Shown: positions 33,401-46,807, numbered from the stretch's first letter. The stretch is 64,000 nt of DNA from Lysobacterales bacterium (GCA_016703225.1 JADJCM010000001.1:1736001-1800000); one strand, 5' to 3'. The notes: generated by a model from the letters alone, not told the origin. Numbers and translations are program-made.

Positions 33401-34296
33401 TGACGTTGGTCAGCAGCACCAGCTTGCCGTCGAAACGCTCGGCGTCGCTGATCGCGTGTTCGTCGACGCCGTAGCTGAAGCAATCGGCCTGATAGTCGGC
33501 CTTGATGTAGCGCGTCAGTTCGGCGTCCGCGACCGCCTGCTGGAAGCGCGTGTAGGCGCCGCGATCACTGGCTTTGCGGCCGCGCGCGGTTTTGCCCTGA
33601 TCCTGCGCATCGAGCTTGCTCACCAGTTTTTCGGCGAACGCCTCGATCTCGTCGATCCGCGCGCGGCGCTTCGCCGATTGCTCGGCCGCGCGTGCCGGAT
33701 CGTGCGCGACCACCAGGCGATGACCCGCGAACTCGCCTTCGGCCAGACTGGCGTGGTCGCGATCGAACGCGAGGGCATCCAGAGTCCCGCCGAGTTCGCG
33801 ATGGCGCCGCGCCGGCACCGCCAGGATGAACTGCAACTTGCGCTGCGTGGTGTTGGCAACGGCGGCCAGTTCGGCAACGTTGTCCACGCTCAGCAGGCCG
33901 CGGTCGGCAACGATGATCACGCGCTCGACATCGAAGCGCTTGAGCACCGAGTCCAGCATCGCCTTCAGCGTCTTGGTCTCCGACACGTTGCCGGCGTGCA
34001 CGGTATGCATCAGCGGCAGACCTTCGGCCGACTGCACCACGCCGAGCACGAACTGGCGCTCGATGCCGCCAGTTTCCTTGTTCATGCCGAACGCGCGCAG
34101 ATCGTTTGCGACCTCGTCCTCACCGTGAATGCGGATCGTGGTCAGGTCGTAGAACACCACCGACAGCTATTGGTCGAGCATCGGCCGCAACTGCGCCGCA
34201 ACGCGCGCTTCGACGGCCTCCGCCCGATCCATCAGTGCATCCATCGTGCGCAGTAGCTGATCGAGGGTGATGTCCTCGGGCATGCCGGGAATCGAG
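33401..34296 (-). pseudogene. Internal fragment of a second IS1634-family transposase
   Basis: Nearly identical, in reverse, to about 31,502-32,397 of the complete element. Homology begins at the SIPGMPEDIT codons (34,296) and ends inside LLTNV (33,401), so both ends of the element, the N-terminal ~130 codons and the catalytic Glu are missing. A CAG codon has become TAG at 34,167-34,169 (after PMLDQ). The fragment is joined to the IS21 istA remnant on one side and to the sequence before hsdM on the other. It cannot make an active enzyme. Confidence 0.9.
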
Positions 34297-34452
34297 TCGG
34301 GATTTCGGCGACAGGTTTGACTCCGCTCAGCGATCATTGTCGGACGGCGCCGACGCACCTCATGCGGTTTTGGCAATCCCGGCGTGGCTGATAGCGTATG
34401 GCCTGGTCTGGACGTGGAAAGCGCCAGGCAAACTCACGGGAATACGCAGGAC

Positions 34453-36996
<2,544 letters not shown>

Positions 36997-37904
36997 GTGG
37001 CTCTAGGGTTGCATTTCAAAGAAGCGTGGCATTCATCCGATGCAACGACGATGTGCTTCCCGCCTTCGTGTATCAAGCAATTTCGTCCGCAGAATTCGTT
37101 CGGCAGTTGGAACGCCGATGCAATGTCACTGCACAAGCGGGGCTCTACCTTGGCGAACTCGCGAAGTGCCAAATCTCATTGCCCGCGGCCCAGCAGCAGC
37201 GAAAAATCGCCGCCATCCTCACCGCCGCCGACAGCGCCATCGAAAAAACCGAAGCGCTGATCGCCAAGTACCAGCAGATCAAGGCTGGCTTGATGCACGA
37301 CCTGTTTACTCGTGGCGTGTTGCCCAACGGCCAACTGCGCCCGCCGCGCAGCGAGGCGCCGGAGCTGTATCAGGAAACGGAGATCGGGTGGATTCCGAGG
37401 GAGTGGCGCTATGCCGCAGTCGGAAGCATTCTGAATAGGATCATCGACTACCGTGGCAAGACCCCGGAAAAAACTGTCGAAGGCATTCCGCTGATCACTG
37501 CCAAGAATGTTCGTATGGGATACATCGACCCAGAGCCCCGCGAGTTCATTGCCGAGTCATCCTATGCCGGCTGGATGACCAGAGGAATCCCAAGCAAAGG
37601 CGATATCCTCTTTACGACTGAAGCCCCTCTTGGCAACGTTGCTCAAATTTCCTCCGAAGAACGTGTTGCCTTTGCACAGAGAGCAATCATTCTTCAGCCG
37701 TCCGAGTTCATCGACGCAGACTTTCTTGCCTACAGTTTGATGTCTGAAACGATGCAAGTTGCAATAGCTCGGTTAGCCAGTGGCTCAACAGCATTAGGTA
37801 TTAAGCAGAGTGAGTTTCGAAAGGTCTGTGTCGCATTTCCAATCAGCAAGACTGAGCAGATGGAAATGGCTCGGCGAATTCGGGTGATTGATGGACTTCT
37901 GGCC

Positions 37905-39264
37905 CTGAGGTATCCCCACGTTTTTCATGATAGCGGGCAGGTCTGAAGCGGTGGTGGAGCGCCATGCGCCAGGTGCGAGAGGAAGCGGAGGAGTTGATGC
38001 GGCGACGGCCACCAAGCGGGTCGGCGCAGGACTTCGACGCCGAGGCGCATGGTGGAGTGGTGGCTGCGCACGCAGGTGTTTTTGCCTTCGAGCCTGCCGC
38101 CGCGGCCCTGGTGTTCTTCGTGCAGTCCGACAAGCCAGGTCGCGAGTTGCACGAGTGCGAACAGCAGGAGCAGGTTGGAGAGGCGGGAGTCTTTCCGGGT
38201 CAGGCTGTGTTCGAAGCCGGCGCCAAAGGTTCCGCTCTTGAGGTCACGGAAGCCTTGCTCGATGGTCATGCGGCGCTGGTAGAGGCACGCCAGTTGCACC
38301 GGTGTGCCGCGCTCGGGTGGAAGCGATGTGGCGAGAACCCACGGTTCGCGTGCCGAGCGGGCAGCGCTCTGGCTGGTGCTGTCGCGTCGACGCGCACCGC
38401 GCCGGGTCAAGGCGCGACGCCCCTTCGGCCGCGACTGGTGGACAACGATCCGCGTTGTTACGGTCTTGGTGCGCCCGAGATGAAAGGCACCGAGTTCACG
38501 GCTGCGTTCCGGCAAGGCCAGTTCGTGGAGCGCGCTGCACGGCAACCAGTCGGCGGCGTTGATCGCAGCCTTCCGGACGGGCTGCACATGGACCGTGCCG
38601 CGCACTCGTCCAACGTAATCCCAGCCGAGTGCGGTGACTGCCGTGAACCATGGTCGACGGAATCCGGCGTCGCTCAGGATGACCGGTCGACAACCTTGCG
38701 GCAGCAAGCTCGCCAGCTTGCGCAGGAAGGCGCGCTCCACGACTGCCGAACCGGCGCTTTTCTCGGGGTGGACTTCTTCCCAGAGCGTCAGCGTTCGCCC
38801 GCGCACCGCCAGGCCGGCGCGCAACAGTTTGAAGCTGCCATCGGGCTTGAGGTCGGACCAGTCGACGACGATCAACGGGTGGGGTTCGCGAATCAGCCAA
38901 CGCAACATCGCCTGATAGATGGCGGCACGCTGTCGTTCGAGCGGTGCACTGCGCAGCAGGCGGTCGATCGCCTTGAGTGGTGCGGCGACGCGCATCGCAC
39001 CGGGCCAGTGGCGCGCGATCTCGGTCATGGTCAACCAGCTACCGCTAGCCAGCGCATCGAGCGCCTTGAGCAGCACGGTGGCGGTTGCTGCGTGCAGGGT
39101 GGAGAAGACAGAGGGGAGGCATTGCGGCAAGATGGCGCTGGGGCGCATGAGCGTCGGTGATCCTTGGTCTAGACACCCGAACGATTACCGACCTCATGTC
39201 GCTCCGCAAGCTATCGCTTTGATTTCGCAGGGCATCGTCGCGCGAAAAGGTGGGGATACCTCAG
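37905..39264. mobile_element. Complete IS4-family insertion sequence inside hsdS
   Basis: 1,360 bp. The ends are CTGAGGTATCCCCAC at 37,905-37,919 and its exact inverse complement at 39,250-39,264 (15 bp perfect). The 9-bp target duplication CTTCTGGCC lies at 37,896-37,904 and 39,265-39,273. A 9-bp duplication fits the IS4/IS10 type. Excision in silico restores the hsdS frame, which confirms the limits. The transposase frame is intact. Confidence 0.93.
37925..39148 (-). CDS. IS4-family transposase
   Basis: 407 residues. DDE residues are visible at LIVVDWSDLKPDG (first Asp), PVILSDAGFRRPW (second Asp) and YQRRMTIEQGFRDLKSG (the YREK-like motif with the catalytic Glu), the pattern of IS4-family enzymes. 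It lies opposite to hsdS and fills the element up to 20 bases from one end. Probably functional. Confidence 0.9.
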   Translation of the reverse strand: MRPSAILPQCLPSVFSTLHAATATVLLKALDALASGSWLTMTEIARHWPGAMRVAAPLKAIDRLLRSAPLERQRAAIYQAMLRWLIREPHPLIVVDWSDLKPDGSFKLLRAGLAVRGRTLTLWEEVHPEKSAGSAVVERAFLRKLASLLPQGCRPVILSDAGFRRPWFTAVTALGWDYVGRVRGTVHVQPVRKAAINAADWLPCSALHELALPERSRELGAFHLGRTKTVTTRIVVHQSRPKGRRALTRRGARRRDSTSQSAARSAREPWVLATSLPPERGTPVQLACLYQRRMTIEQGFRDLKSGTFGAGFEHSLTRKDSRLSNLLLLFALVQLATWLVGLHEEHQGRGGRLEGKNTCVRSHHSTMRLGVEVLRRPAWWPSPHQLLRFLSHLAHGAPPPLQTCPLS

Positions 39265-39379
39265 CTTCTGGCCGAACAGCTCAACGCTCAGCGAAAGCTA
39301 AAGAATCAAAAGCTCGGACTGATGCAAGATCTGCTTACTGGGAAGGTGCCGGTGCGGGTCGATGAGATGGAGGCGGCGG

Positions 39380-40984
39380 ATGTCTGACAAGTTGCCGATC
39401 AAGCTTGACGACCTGTTGCGCCAGCGCACCGTCGAAGGCGAGCGTATCGAGTACAAGGCGGGCTGGAATCCGGACGCCATCTTGCGCACGCTTTGCGCCT
39501 TCGCCAACGACTTCGAGAACCTCGGCGGTGGCTATGTCGTGATCGGGCAGGATTGCGATGCCGATGGCCAGCCCGTGTTCCCGCCGGTCGGCCTCGCCGA
39601 CAACCAGCTTGACAAGATCCAGCGAGAATTGCTCGCCGCCTGCCAGTTGTTCCAGCCGCCGTATTTTCCAGCGCTGAGCATTCACACCGTGGCCGATCGC
39701 ACGCTCATTGTGCTGCAGGCGCCTGGCGGCATGCACCGGCCGTACAAGGTGCCGGCCGCGATCACGGCCAAGCACAAGAGCTGGCATTACTACATCCGCC
39801 GCTACAGCAGCACGGTGGAGGCCACGGGTGACGTCGAACAGGAGTTGCTGAGCTTGACCGCGCAGGTGCCGTGGGACGACCGCTACCACCAGCACGCGAA
39901 GCTCAGCGATTTGTCCAAGCCGCTGATGATCGAGTACCTGCGCGAAGTCGGCAGCGCCCTGGCGGACGATGCCGCCGGGATGTCCGTCGAGGAACTGGGG
40001 CGGCAGATGAACCTGGTGGGCGGGCCGAGCGAGTCACCTTGGCCGAAGAATGTCGGCCTGCTGTTTTTCAATGACGCGCCGGACCGATTCTTTCCCTATA
40101 CGCAGATCGATGTGGTGTGGTTTCCTGAAGGCGCGGGCGGCGACCGTTTCGACGAAAAGATCTTCAAGGGACCGCTGGCGCGCATGACGCGCGACGCGCT
40201 CAGTTTCATCCAGCGCAATTATCTGATCGAAACCGTGCTCAAGCATCCGGACCGCGCTGAAGCCACGCGCGTTTGGAACTTTCCCTACATCGCCATCGAA
40301 GAAGCCCTGGTGAATGCGGTGTATCACCGAGCCTATGAACTGCGCGAACCGATCGAGGTGCGTATCGGCCATGACGAGTTGGTGATCCTCAGCTTTCCTG
40401 GGCCGGATCGCTCGATCAAGACCGAGGATTTCGAGGCCGGTCGAGCGGTCAGTCGCCGTTACCGCAATCGCCGTATTGGCGAGTTCCTGAAAGAGCTGGA
40501 CCTCACGGAAGGTCGCTCTACGGGCGTGCCCAAGATACTCAAGGCCATGGCCGCCAATGGCTCGCCTGCGCCCAGGTTTGAAACCGACGATGACCGGCTG
40601 GCCTGCGTCATCCGGCTGCCGGTCCATCCGCTGGTCAAACGACCTGCAACAAACGATACCGACCAAGTCACCGGGGAAGTCACCGGGGAAGTCACCGACC
40701 AAGTCACCGGGGAAGTCACCGGGGAAGTCACCGGGGAAGTCACCGGGGAAGTTGGCCGTTTGCTGCGGGTGATGACAGGCGAGATGTCGCGCCTGCAAAT
40801 GCAGGAGGCCTTGACGCTGAAACATGAAGATCACTTTCGTGCGGCCTATCTTGGCCCTGCACTCGCGCTGGGCGTGCTCGAAATGACGCTGCCGGACAAG
40901 CCCCGCAGCAGCAAGCAGCGCTACCGACTCACCACCAAAGGCCAGCGGTGGCTGCACGCCGAGCTCACGGGCGGCGCGGGATGA
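39380..40984 (+). CDS. AlbA_2 (Schlafen-like) ATP-binding regulator in the RM locus
   Basis: 534 residues from the ATG at 39,380, which overlaps the end of hsdS by eight bases. Residues 10-145 form the AlbA_2 domain (EGERIEYKAGWNPD, FANDFENLGGGYVVIG), followed by a HATPase_c_4-type region (NFPYIAIEEALVNAVYHRAY near 315; EGRSTGVPKILKAM near 375), then a repetitive linker and a C-terminal winged helix (LQMQEALTLKHEDHFRAAYL). Such proteins often lie between hsdS and hsdR; their role there is unsettled, perhaps regulation. Eight 12-bp repeats in the linker may vary its length. Its stop overlaps the hsdR start (ATGA). Confidence 0.85.
   Translation: MSDKLPIKLDDLLRQRTVEGERIEYKAGWNPDAILRTLCAFANDFENLGGGYVVIGQDCDADGQPVFPPVGLADNQLDKIQRELLAACQLFQPPYFPALSIHTVADRTLIVLQAPGGMHRPYKVPAAITAKHKSWHYYIRRYSSTVEATGDVEQELLSLTAQVPWDDRYHQHAKLSDLSKPLMIEYLREVGSALADDAAGMSVEELGRQMNLVGGPSESPWPKNVGLLFFNDAPDRFFPYTQIDVVWFPEGAGGDRFDEKIFKGPLARMTRDALSFIQRNYLIETVLKHPDRAEATRVWNFPYIAIEEALVNAVYHRAYELREPIEVRIGHDELVILSFPGPDRSIKTEDFEAGRAVSRRYRNRRIGEFLKELDLTEGRSTGVPKILKAMAANGSPAPRFETDDDRLACVIRLPVHPLVKRPATNDTDQVTGEVTGEVTDQVTGEVTGEVTGEVTGEVGRLLRVMTGEMSRLQMQEALTLKHEDHFRAAYLGPALALGVLEMTLPDKPRSSKQRYRLTTKGQRWLHAELTGGAG
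40658..40753 (+). repeat. Eight tandem 12-bp repeats coding (T-G-E-V / T-D-Q-V)
   Basis: Units ACCGGGGAAGTC (six, the last ending GTT) and ACCGACCAAGTC (units 1 and 4) are arranged head to tail from 40,658 to 40,753. Each adds four residues, T(G/D)(E/Q)V, to the linker of the AlbA_2 protein. The near-identity of the units points to slippage, and the 12-bp unit keeps the frame whatever the copy number. Confidence 0.9.
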
Positions 40985-43900
40985 GCGAATACAGCGAGGT
41001 CGAGAAACCGTTTCTGAGCCAGCTCGCAGGCCTGGGCTGGACAGTGATCGACCAGGGCACCGGCATTCCACAAGACGCGCGCCCGAGTCTGCGCCACCAC
41101 TTTCGCCAGTGGCTGCTGCCCGAAGTGTTTGATCGCGCCGTGCGCACGATCAACCGTAGCGACGATGGTCGCGAATGGTTGACGGACCGGCAGCTCGAAG
41201 ACCTGCGCAACCAGTTGTTGCGCCAGCCCAATCGCACCCTGCTGGAAGCCAACGAGGCAGTGCAGGCTCTGCTGTTCAAGGCGCAGACGGACACCAACGA
41301 GTTGACCGGCGAGTCTGACCCGGTGGTGCAGCTGATTGATTTCCACGCGCCCGAGAACAATCAATTCCACGCCATCAACCAGTTCCGCATCGATACGCCG
41401 GGCTGTGTCAGGGCGTTCATCGTTCCGGACATCGTGTTGTTCGTGAACGGCATTCCGCTCGCGGTCGTGGAATGCAAGAAGGGCTCGGAAACCTGTGCCA
41501 ATCCGATGCAGGAAGCCTTTGTGCAGTTGCAGCGTTATATGCGGCGGCGCCCGGAAACCGAAAGCGCCGGCCTGAAGGAAGGTGAGCCGCGGCTTTTCCA
41601 CAGCAACCTACTGCTGATTCGCAGCAGCGGGCTCGAGGCCGACTACGGCACCATCACCTCGGGCGACGAGCACTACTACGCATGGAAGACGCTGTACCCG
41701 AAGGACGATGCTGCGCGTGACGGATTGAACGCCCAGCAGCAGTTGATTGCCGGCATGCTGACCAAGCCCAACCTGCTGCAGATTCTGCGCACCAGCGCCG
41801 TGTTCATGGACACCGACGGCGGGCCGCGTGTGAAAGCCGTATGCCGATACCAGCAGTTCCGCGCCGCCAGCAAGATCGTGCAGCGGCTTCGCGAAGGGGG
41901 CGCGGCCATGGCGCGCAGCGGCGTGGTGTGGCACACGCAGGGCTCGGGCAAGTCGCTGACCATGGTGTTTCTGGCTCGGATGATTCGCGCCAGTCGTGCG
42001 CTCAATGACTACAAGATCGTGCTGGTCAATGACCGCCAGGATCTGGAGGAACAGCTCGGTGAAACCGCCACGCTGATCGGTGGGCACGTGAATGTGATTG
42101 AGAGCCGCCAGGGACTGCGCGCGCATCTCGCCACCGACAGCTCGGATGTCAGCATGGTCATGGTGCACAAGTTCCAGGAACACCGGCAGACGCTGACCAA
42201 CACCGTGGCCGAAGCGCTGGGCACCTACCAGGCCATGCCTTCGGGCAAGACCTTGGGATGGTGAATGCGTCGCCGCGCATCATCCTGATGATCGACGAGG
42301 CGCACCGCACGCAAAGCTCGGACCTCGGCGACAACCTGTTCGAGGCCTTTCCCAATGCGGCCCGCGTCGCCTTCACCGGCACGCCCTTGATCACCGAGCG
42401 TCACGGCGAGAAGAAAACCCACAAGCGCTTCGGCGAGTACATCGACACCTACAAGCTGCTGGATGCGGTGAACGATGGCGCCACGCTGCAAATCCTCTAC
42501 GAGGGTAAGACCGCGGACAGCGCCCTCAGCGAGAAACACGCCTTCGACACGGCATTTGAGGATCTGTTCAAGGACCGCAGCGACGAAGAACTGTTGGCGA
42601 TCAAGAAGAAGTACGGCGCCACAGGCGATATTCTGGAGGCCGAGAACCGCATCAATGCCATTGCCCGCGATCTGGTGACGCACTACGTCGACAACATTCT
42701 GCCCAATGGCTTCAAGGCACAAGTGGTGTGCCACTCCAGGCTGGCCTGTATTCGCTATCAAGTTGGCATTGAAGCGGCGCTGACCGAACGCATCGCCAGG
42801 GAAGAAGCGCAGGCCGCGCCAGATGCGGCGCTGATCCGGCGACTGAGCTTCCTGAAGACCAGCGTTGTCGTGTCCAGCGACGGAGCCAACGAGGCCGCGT
42901 TCATTACTCACGCCAGAAAACAGGCGCAGCGCACGAATGCGATGGCGAATTTCTGCCGCAGCTTTGATCTGGACGACCCGGACAAGGCCTACACCGGGAT
43001 CGCGTTCCTGATCGTGTGCGACATGCTGCTGACGGGCTTCGATGCGCCCATCGAACAGGTGATGTACATCGACAAGAAATTGCGTGAGCACACGTTGCTG
43101 CAGGCCATCGCCCGTACCAACCGCGTCAAGAAAGGCAAGCAGCGCGGCTACGTCATCGATTACATCGGTCTGGCCAATCACCTGACCGATGCGCTGACGC
43201 TTTACGCCGCCAGCGACGAGTTGCAGGAACTGAATGACGGCATGAAAAACATCTCCTCCGAGCTGCCGGTGCTGGACGAGCGGTACGTGCGTCTGTTGCA
43301 GCATTTCGATGCTCTGGGCGTCAAGCACATCAAGGCGTTCGTGAATGGCGAACTGCCCAATCTGGATGCCGATGCTGCTGTCGTGCATGCGGCCGTTAAG
43401 GCGCTGAAAGATGACAAGAAGCGTGCGGACTTCGAGGTGTACTTCAAGAAGTTCCTGATGAGCCTCGACATCATCCTGCCGCACAGCTCGGCCCAGCCGT
43501 ATCGGGTGCCGGCAAAACGTTTCGGCTACATCCTGCAAGTGTGCAAGGAGCGCTACAAGGACGAGAGCATGAACCTCGGCAGCGCCGGGGAAAAGGTGAA
43601 GGCACTGATCAACGCCCATCTGATCAGCCTGGGGATCAATCCCAAGGTGCCGCCTGTGGAATTGCTGGCCGACGATTTTCTGGACAAGTTGGCCGCACAT
43701 GCCGGAAAGAACAACGAAGCCAAGGCCAGCGAGATGGAACATGCCATCCGCAAGCACTGCACAGTGCATCACGACGAGGATCCGGCGTTCTACAAGCGGC
43801 TGTCGGAGAAAGTGGATGCGCTCATTGAGAAGCATCACGACGATTGGGATCTGCTGGCGGAACGGCTGTCCGGGCTTCGGTCCGAAGCCCTCGCAGGGCG

Positions 43901-44252
43901 AAGGGCCGGCGAAGCGGGCATGAGCAAGGAAGCGACGACGTTCTTTGAGCACGTTCTGGCGGTTGGAATCCCGGCGAACGAATTGGCGGACGCAGACAGG
44001 CCGGGATTCAAGGCCTTGATGGAACGCACCGTCGAGATCCTCCAGGACTCGGTGGTGAGCATCGATTTCTGGAGCGACCCCGACAAACAGAAGCGGGTGC
44101 GTGGATTGCTCAAGACTGAAATGTCAAAGACCGGAATCGAGGTGTTGAAACAGAACCGCGAGCGCGTTGCGGTCGAGATCATGAATCTTGCGAAGAACCG
44201 GCACGATGCGTTGACGAAAGCCATCGTGTCCGACAAGAGTGGAGGTGCGTGA
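40981..44252 (+). pseudogene. hsdR: Type I restriction subunit, interrupted by a one-base frameshift
   Basis: Frame 1 runs 40,981-42,264; frame 2 resumes from about 42,255 to 44,252, together ~1,090 residues, the usual HsdR length. The nuclease motif (VPDIVLFVNGIPLAVVECKK) is near residue 150, Walker A (HTQGSGKSLTM) near 318, and DEAH (LMIDEAHRTQ) just after the break. At 42,250-42,260, ACCTTGGGATGG reads SGKTLGW-stop, but one extra base between ACC TT and GGG would give KT(F)GMVNASP, the normal continuation. So one base is missing near 42,253-42,257 (or a sequencing error). If real, the protein has the nuclease but only half of the motor. It starts by ATGA overlap with the AlbA_2 gene. Confidence 0.88.
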
Positions 44253-44960
44253 ATGCAACTGCGACACGTGCGTGACATCACCTACCAGCTGTTGCCCGGT
44301 GCCGAGCGACTGACCACGGATATTGTCATCGAGCGGGATGGCGTGATCAGCGTTCGCCCGCCCCTGCGGATGACACCCGAACAGGTGGACGAAACCGTAT
44401 TGAGCAAGCGGATGTGGATCTACCGCAATCTCGCGGAATGGCGCGATCTGAATGCAACGCGTGTCACCCGCGAATGGGTGAGCGGCGAGTCCTTCCTCTA
44501 TCTGGGCAACCGCTACCGACTGCTGTTGGTGGACGGGCAGAGTGAGCCGATCAAGCTCAAGGACGGACGATTCTGCTTGCGGCGAGATATTGCAGAAGAA
44601 GAGGGTTTCGATGCGGCGCAGAGCGCGTTCGAGGCGTTTTACACGGAGAAGGGCATGTCACGCCTGAAGGCGCGCATTGCTTATTTTGCCCCGAAGGTTG
44701 GCGTGCAACCAGGTGGTCTGAAAATCAAGGACCTCGGCTATCGCTGGGCATCCTGCCTTCCAAACGGCGACCTGCACTTTCATTGGAAGTGCTTGATGGC
44801 GCCGCCGACGATCATCGACTACATCGTCGTTCACGAGCTTTGCCATTCGCGTCATCGTGACCATTCCGTCGCGTTCTGGAATGAAGTCGACAAGGTGCTG
44901 CCGGAGTACCGGAGTCGCAAGGAGTGGTTGCGCGCGCGCGGCGCTGAATTGGGTCTGTGA
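44253..44960 (+). CDS. YgjP-like (M48/DUF45) zinc metallopeptidase
   Basis: 235 residues, with GGAGG eight bases before the ATG and no gap after hsdR. The C-terminal half has the WASCLPNGDLHFHWK strand pair and then IVVHELCHSRHRDHSVAFW at ~190-208: an HExxH motif with a third His downstream, as in YgjP-like enzymes. Such genes often follow type I restriction operons. A role in regulating or degrading HsdR is conceivable but not shown. With the restriction genes broken, it may survive by chance or do another job. Confidence 0.85.
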   Translation: MQLRHVRDITYQLLPGAERLTTDIVIERDGVISVRPPLRMTPEQVDETVLSKRMWIYRNLAEWRDLNATRVTREWVSGESFLYLGNRYRLLLVDGQSEPIKLKDGRFCLRRDIAEEEGFDAAQSAFEAFYTEKGMSRLKARIAYFAPKVGVQPGGLKIKDLGYRWASCLPNGDLHFHWKCLMAPPTIIDYIVVHELCHSRHRDHSVAFWNEVDKVLPEYRSRKEWLRARGAELGL

Positions 44961-45015
44961 TGGGGGGCGGTTTGATCATCGTCTTGGCTCGCGCACCCTT
45001 GCGCCCCATCCGCAA

Positions 45016-46803
45016 TCAACTCGTCCGGAATACCGGCCCGCGCGGCAGAAATGGCAGTCGACCGACACGCGTCAGCAAGAACGCATGCTCACGCGCGATC
45101 GTGAGCCGAGACTCGCAGAAGCCATCCGTGATGATCAGTATCGGTGCTGATTTCGGGAAGTCCGGTGTGCCTTGCAGCAGATCGATGCCCGGCTGCAGCA
45201 CGGTGCCGCCGCGCCCGCGAATCTTGATCACGCCGGCGATGGCTTCCACTGGCAGATAGCCTTCGTCGTGCGCGGCCGCGTCGCAGCAGACGAGGCGCAC
45301 CATCGGTACCTCGCGGCTGAGTGCGTAGGCGGCGATCGCGCCCAGCCCGCGGGCGAGATCAGCGCGCTCCATCGAGCCTGAGCTGTCGAGTACGACGCCG
45401 AACGTGCGGCCGGCGAGAAGCGCCTCATCGAGCGCGTAGCGTGGCCGCGGGATGTCGGGCGTGGCGCTTTGGCGGCGGGAGATGCGTGCGTAACTTCGGC
45501 TGCGCTCGAGCGGCGCGAACCAGGCGTCGAACCACTGTGCCAGTGCGACGTCCCACGGTATCGGCGGCTGAGCCAACGCCCGAACCTCTTCGATCAATCC
45601 GGCCGGAAGCAGTCCGCGCTGTCCACTGACGTGGAGTTCAAGCCCGGTGAGCAGGGCACGACGGCAGAAGCTGTCGAGATCCGTGGAATGGCTGTTGGCG
45701 GCATGGCCCGGCGCATCCAGCATGTCCGCCGCGCCCTCACCTCGCAGCGTAGCCAGCTTGCGGCGACTGCGCAGATCCCGACTGATCACGTCGTAGATCG
45801 TCTCGGCGGACTGACCCTTGAGCGCCGGGTCGTGCAACAGGCCACGAGCCGGGGCCATGCCGACGGCCATCTCGATCAGCCAACCATTGATCACGAAGTC
45901 GCAGGCGGCGTTCCACAGGAAAAAGTCGCGGCCGCCGCAGCGCACGGTGTGTCGCAGCCCGGCGTGCAGCAGCTCATGCGCAATGACGAACCGCGTCTCG
46001 AGTTCGTTCAATCCGGCGCCGGGATTGAGGTAGATGCGGCGTTCGGAGTCGCTGATCGCCGCAATGCCGATGTCCAGCCGATGGCACTGCGCGGTGTCTT
46101 CGATCAGATCGAACCCTGCGGCGAGCGCACCGAGCAGGGGATAGTGATCGATGAACCAGGCGCGCGCGCGCTGGGCAGCAGTCTTCTTCGCCGCCACTTC
46201 GGTGCTGGCCACGCCCGAGGCGCGCATCAACGCATCATCGACAGCTGCGAACATGCCGGCACTGAACAGTTTTGCCCACTCAGTGCGTTGAATCCATCGA
46301 TGCGATGCCTCGCCGTCGCGACTGAGCATGTCGTCATGGTGGGCGCCGGCGATTGAGAGCTCCAGCGCCCAGTCCGGGATGCCCTGCTCGTCGAAGGCGC
46401 GAAACCAACGGTCCTCATCCCATGCATGCAGTTCGTCCTGCGGTGGGTGGCTGATTGGCGTTCCCAACTTCAAATCAAGCAAGAACCGGGTGACCACGCA
46501 ATCGCAGGCAGCATTCCACAGTCGCGATCGCGCGGAGCGACGAAAGTGATCGAAAGCAAGGTGCAAGGCCGCGTGCGCGAACACATACAACCACTCCGCC
46601 GGCTCGGCACGCCGGCGGGCGTGCGCGTAGATCACGCCGTCTGCGGAGACCATCGCCCAGCCGTCGTCAGGCACCGGATTCATCTCCTTGGGGCGACGCA
46701 GGTTGAGTCTTGCCGCGAGCATGCCGAGCAACGGGTGCCTCTGCAGTTCCTTGAAACCGGCTTCGACCGATTCTCGGGCCGGATCCTGTTTTTTCGGACT
46801 CAC
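45016..46803 (-). CDS. VWA-like / putative metallopeptidase partner of a MoxR ATPase (DUF2201-like)
   Basis: 595 residues. The N-terminal part contains two related metallopeptidase-like units: residues ~70-110 with HAALHLAFDH...LWNAACDCV and ~270-310 with HELLHAGLRH...LWNAACDFV. Only the second keeps the HExxH glutamate. The C-terminal ~140 residues form the VWA-like domain, with VVLDSSGSM near 475 (MIDAS DxSxS) and ILIITDG near 565. Five bases separate its start from the end of the MoxR-like gene upstream, so they form one operon. By analogy, the pair would remodel or mature a metal-dependent protein target. Confidence 0.85.
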   Translation of the reverse strand: MSPKKQDPARESVEAGFKELQRHPLLGMLAARLNLRRPKEMNPVPDDGWAMVSADGVIYAHARRRAEPAEWLYVFAHAALHLAFDHFRRSARSRLWNAACDCVVTRFLLDLKLGTPISHPPQDELHAWDEDRWFRAFDEQGIPDWALELSIAGAHHDDMLSRDGEASHRWIQRTEWAKLFSAGMFAAVDDALMRASGVASTEVAAKKTAAQRARAWFIDHYPLLGALAAGFDLIEDTAQCHRLDIGIAAISDSERRIYLNPGAGLNELETRFVIAHELLHAGLRHTVRCGGRDFFLWNAACDFVINGWLIEMAVGMAPARGLLHDPALKGQSAETIYDVISRDLRSRRKLATLRGEGAADMLDAPGHAANSHSTDLDSFCRRALLTGLELHVSGQRGLLPAGLIEEVRALAQPPIPWDVALAQWFDAWFAPLERSRSYARISRRQSATPDIPRPRYALDEALLAGRTFGVVLDSSGSMERADLARGLGAIAAYALSREVPMVRLVCCDAAAHDEGYLPVEAIAGVIKIRGRGGTVLQPGIDLLQGTPDFPKSAPILIITDGFCESRLTIAREHAFLLTRVGRLPFLPRGPVFRTS

Positions 46804-46807
46804 GTGC

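Noticed and set aside
40658..40753. Short regular repeats considered as a CRISPR array
   Set aside because: 12-bp units without spacers, inside a coding frame.
42250..42260. Programmed frameshift in hsdR
   Set aside because: No slippery heptamer or downstream structure is evident, and type I HsdR is not known to need one; mutation or sequencing error is simpler.
42225..43952. Open frame of 575 codons antisense to hsdR
   Set aside because: Mirror of codon use in a GC-rich gene; hsdR motifs are in the other strand and the antisense product shows no family.
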